Shown one piece after another: positions 62,319 through 64,000 of a stretch of DNA of 64,000 nucleotides. Source of the DNA: Burkholderia latens. GTDB taxonomy: Bacteria; Pseudomonadota; Gammaproteobacteria; Burkholderiales; Burkholderiaceae. The DNA is taken from the NCBI RefSeq assembly GCF_001718795.1, contig NZ_CP013438.1, forward strand, positions 1,116,001-1,180,000. Reading direction: 5' to 3'. Position numbers and translations under genes: made by a program. How positions within the stretch are numbered: position 1 is the first letter of the stretch; each line of letters starts with the position of its first letter. The notes under the pieces are model-generated. The model was not told where the DNA came from. It made no database searches and saw nothing but the letters and a program-made list of their open reading frames with translations.

Positions 62319-63920
62319 ATGCCAACCGCCCGACATCTGCCATTCGCGCTCGGCCGCGCCAACGCACGCCGACAGGCCATTCAATTCGATCGTGCGTTGC
62401 GCCGGCCCGCGACCTACCGTCATCCCGCCGGACGCATCCGGCGGATCGAAACCCATCTCTCCGTCGTTTACCTGGCCGGCCGCTATGCGTACAAGCGCAT
62501 CAAGCCCGTGCGCTTCCCGTTCGCCGATCTCGTGCGGCCCGCGCAGCGGCGCCGGTGCGCGCTCGCCGAGTGCACGTTCAACCGGCCGTTCGCCGGCCCG
62601 CTGTACCTCGGCGTCTGGCCGCTCGTCGCACGCGGGCGCCGGTGCGGGTTCGACGCACCGCTGCGCATCGACGCGCAGCGTCGGCGGCACGCGGCGCCGG
62701 GCGAGTACGTGGTCCGCATGCGGCGGTTCGATGCGCATGCGATGCTGTCGGCGCGCAGTGCGTCGCGCGACGACGGCCTCGCGGATGCGGACGCGCTCGC
62801 CGACACGCTGGCCCGCCATCACCTGCACGCATCGCGCCGGGCGCCGAGCGCTCGTCACGGCAGCTGCGCGCGCGTCGTTGCGCAATGCCTGCCGTTGCGC
62901 GACGCACTCGACGTCGCGGTGCCCGACGAAGCGGCGTTGCGGGCGTGGTACGAAGCCGAATTGACCCGGATCGCGCCGCTGCTCGCCGAACGGCACGCGC
63001 ATGGCTTTGTGCGCGCGTGTCATGGCGACCTGCATCTCGACAACATCGTCCGGTGGCGCAACCGGATCCTGATGTTCGACTGCATCGAATTCGACGATGC
63101 GCTGCGCTGGATTGATGTCGCGAGCGATCTCGCGTTCGCGATGATGGATTTTTCGGCGCGCGGCCGGGCGGATTGCGCGCAGCGCCTCCTTTCCGGCTGG
63201 CTGGCCCGCACCGGAGACCACGCGGCGCTGGGCGTGCTGCCGTGCTACTTCGTCTACCGTGCGCTGGTGCGCGCGCTGGTCGCGCGGTTGCGCGGCGACG
63301 ACGCCGCGCGCAACCGCTATCTGCGCGCTGCGTCGGCGATGGCCGACACGCGACGCAATGCGCGGCCGGTGTTGCTGCTGTGTCACGGGGTGTCCGGGTC
63401 GGGCAAATCGCAGGCCAGCCGGGCGCTGGCCGCGCGGCTCGGCGCAATCCGGTTATCCAGCGACATCGCCCGCAAGCGTGCGGCCGGCGCCGCGGATGCG
63501 ACCCGTCTGCCCGAACGCGCCTATTCGGACCAGGCGATGGACGCTATCTACGCGCGACTGCTGGCGGACGCCGCCGTAGTCCTCGATTGCGGCTACGCCG
63601 CGATCGTCGATGCGACGTTCCTCAGCGAGCACAATCGGGCTGCGTTCATGTCGCTCGCCGCGCGGCGCGGCGTGCCGGTCGCGATTCTCGACTTTACCGC
63701 GAGCCGCGCAACGCTCGCCGCGCGTGTCGCCGCCCGCGCGGCACACGGACGCGATGCGTCCGATGCGGACACCGCCGTGCTGGCGCGGCAGCTCGAGCAT
63801 GCCGCCCCGCTGACCGAAGCCGAAGCGGCGATCGCGATCCGGTTCGACACCGATTGCGATCCCGCCGCGTATGAAAGCGCCGCGTTCTGGACGCCATTGC
63901 TCGCCGCGCTGCGCATGTGA
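62319..63920 (+). CDS. Fusion of aminoglycoside phosphotransferase-like kinase and P-loop ATPase
   Basis: 533 residues in two parts. Residues about 20-335 are an APH/choline-kinase-like fold with RRIETHLSVVYLAGRYAYKRIK (ATP lysine region), catalytic Asp in RACHGDLHLDNIV and metal Asp in LMFDCIEFDD. Residues about 355-520 are a P-loop kinase with Walker A GVSGSGKSQASR and LDCGYAAIVDATFLSEHNR. This composite type, seen widely in proteobacteria, has no proven substrate. The gene is very rich in Arg and Ala. The remaining 80 bases of the window hold no gene. Confidence 0.85.
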   Translation: MPTARHLPFALGRANARRQAIQFDRALRRPATYRHPAGRIRRIETHLSVVYLAGRYAYKRIKPVRFPFADLVRPAQRRRCALAECTFNRPFAGPLYLGVWPLVARGRRCGFDAPLRIDAQRRRHAAPGEYVVRMRRFDAHAMLSARSASRDDGLADADALADTLARHHLHASRRAPSARHGSCARVVAQCLPLRDALDVAVPDEAALRAWYEAELTRIAPLLAERHAHGFVRACHGDLHLDNIVRWRNRILMFDCIEFDDALRWIDVASDLAFAMMDFSARGRADCAQRLLSGWLARTGDHAALGVLPCYFVYRALVRALVARLRGDDAARNRYLRAASAMADTRRNARPVLLLCHGVSGSGKSQASRALAARLGAIRLSSDIARKRAAGAADATRLPERAYSDQAMDAIYARLLADAAVVLDCGYAAIVDATFLSEHNRAAFMSLAARRGVPVAILDFTASRATLAARVAARAAHGRDASDADTAVLARQLEHAAPLTEAEAAIAIRFDTDCDPAAYESAAFWTPLLAALRM

Positions 63921-64000
63921 ACGCGCGGCGGCGGCCGGCCGCGCGGCCATTCGTCGTCCCCGGACGCCGCGTTTTAGCCGACGATAACCTGCTGCCCCGG

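Overview
The window is high-GC DNA with Burkholderia-type gene content, most likely from the Burkholderia cepacia complex. The replicon is probably chromosome 2, because the right-hand 40 kb strongly resembles the low-oxygen-activated (lxa) locus known from B. cenocepacia. That assignment comes from gene content and is inference, since no database search was possible.

Left arm (1-7936): all genes are on the + strand. They are the end of a TetR repressor with its palindromic operator, an MDR-type NADPH oxidoreductase, an ABM-fold monooxygenase, and a cluster of two-subunit molybdenum hydroxylase, tri-haem cytochrome c and aldehyde dehydrogenase. The cluster looks like a periplasmic oxidation system that passes electrons to the respiratory chain.

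Prophage (8150-17074): a complete filamentous phage (inovirus) of about 8.9 kb lies between two XerCD/dif-like sites, so a chromosome dimer-resolution site (terminus) was occupied here. Gene order is repressor (-), small Cys protein, ssDNA-binding protein, small membrane protein, major coat, terminator, 29-aa protein, pIII/TspB-like, pVI-like, Zot/pI, secretin pIV, HUH Rep, then a reverse-strand cargo gene with two nested sets of internal repeats, and a last small gene. The left att site lies inside the repressor ORF. In the circular phage this ORF would have another C-terminus and run straight into a terminator now found at the other end of the prophage.

IS region (17109-22555): an IS3-family element sits just beyond the 3' end of a QseC-like sensor kinase gene. 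The kinase gene is split by an IS21-family element with a perfect 9-bp target duplication and also carries a frameshift. Its partner response regulator is intact. A 15-bp motif next to the regulator recurs upstream of an SHP/DHC/cytochrome b operon 7 kb away.

Right arm (23.4-63.9 kb): a low-oxygen/dormancy island. It encodes cytochromes b562 and b561, six universal stress proteins, a P1B-5-like metal ATPase with a C-terminal helical domain, the SHP operon, PfkB, two BON proteins, an RbbA-type ABC exporter with HlyD and TolC-type partners, a beta-CASP hydrolase, and a phasin-PhaB-PhaC-Pta-Adh operon. It continues with AckA, a CHASE/PAS sensor kinase with a NarL-type regulator, an FNR/ANR-type regulator carrying an intact Fe-S cysteine set, a second alcohol dehydrogenase, an Acg-like nitroreductase with a cytochrome c, a LOG protein, Hsp20, and a phosphotransferase/P-loop fusion. 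I located 17 FNR-type boxes (TTGAY-N4-RTCAA and close variants) in its intergenic regions, so one oxygen-sensing regulator probably controls most of it. Together the genes suggest survival without oxygen: acetate and ethanol fermentation, PHB as electron sink, stress proteins and alternative haem proteins.
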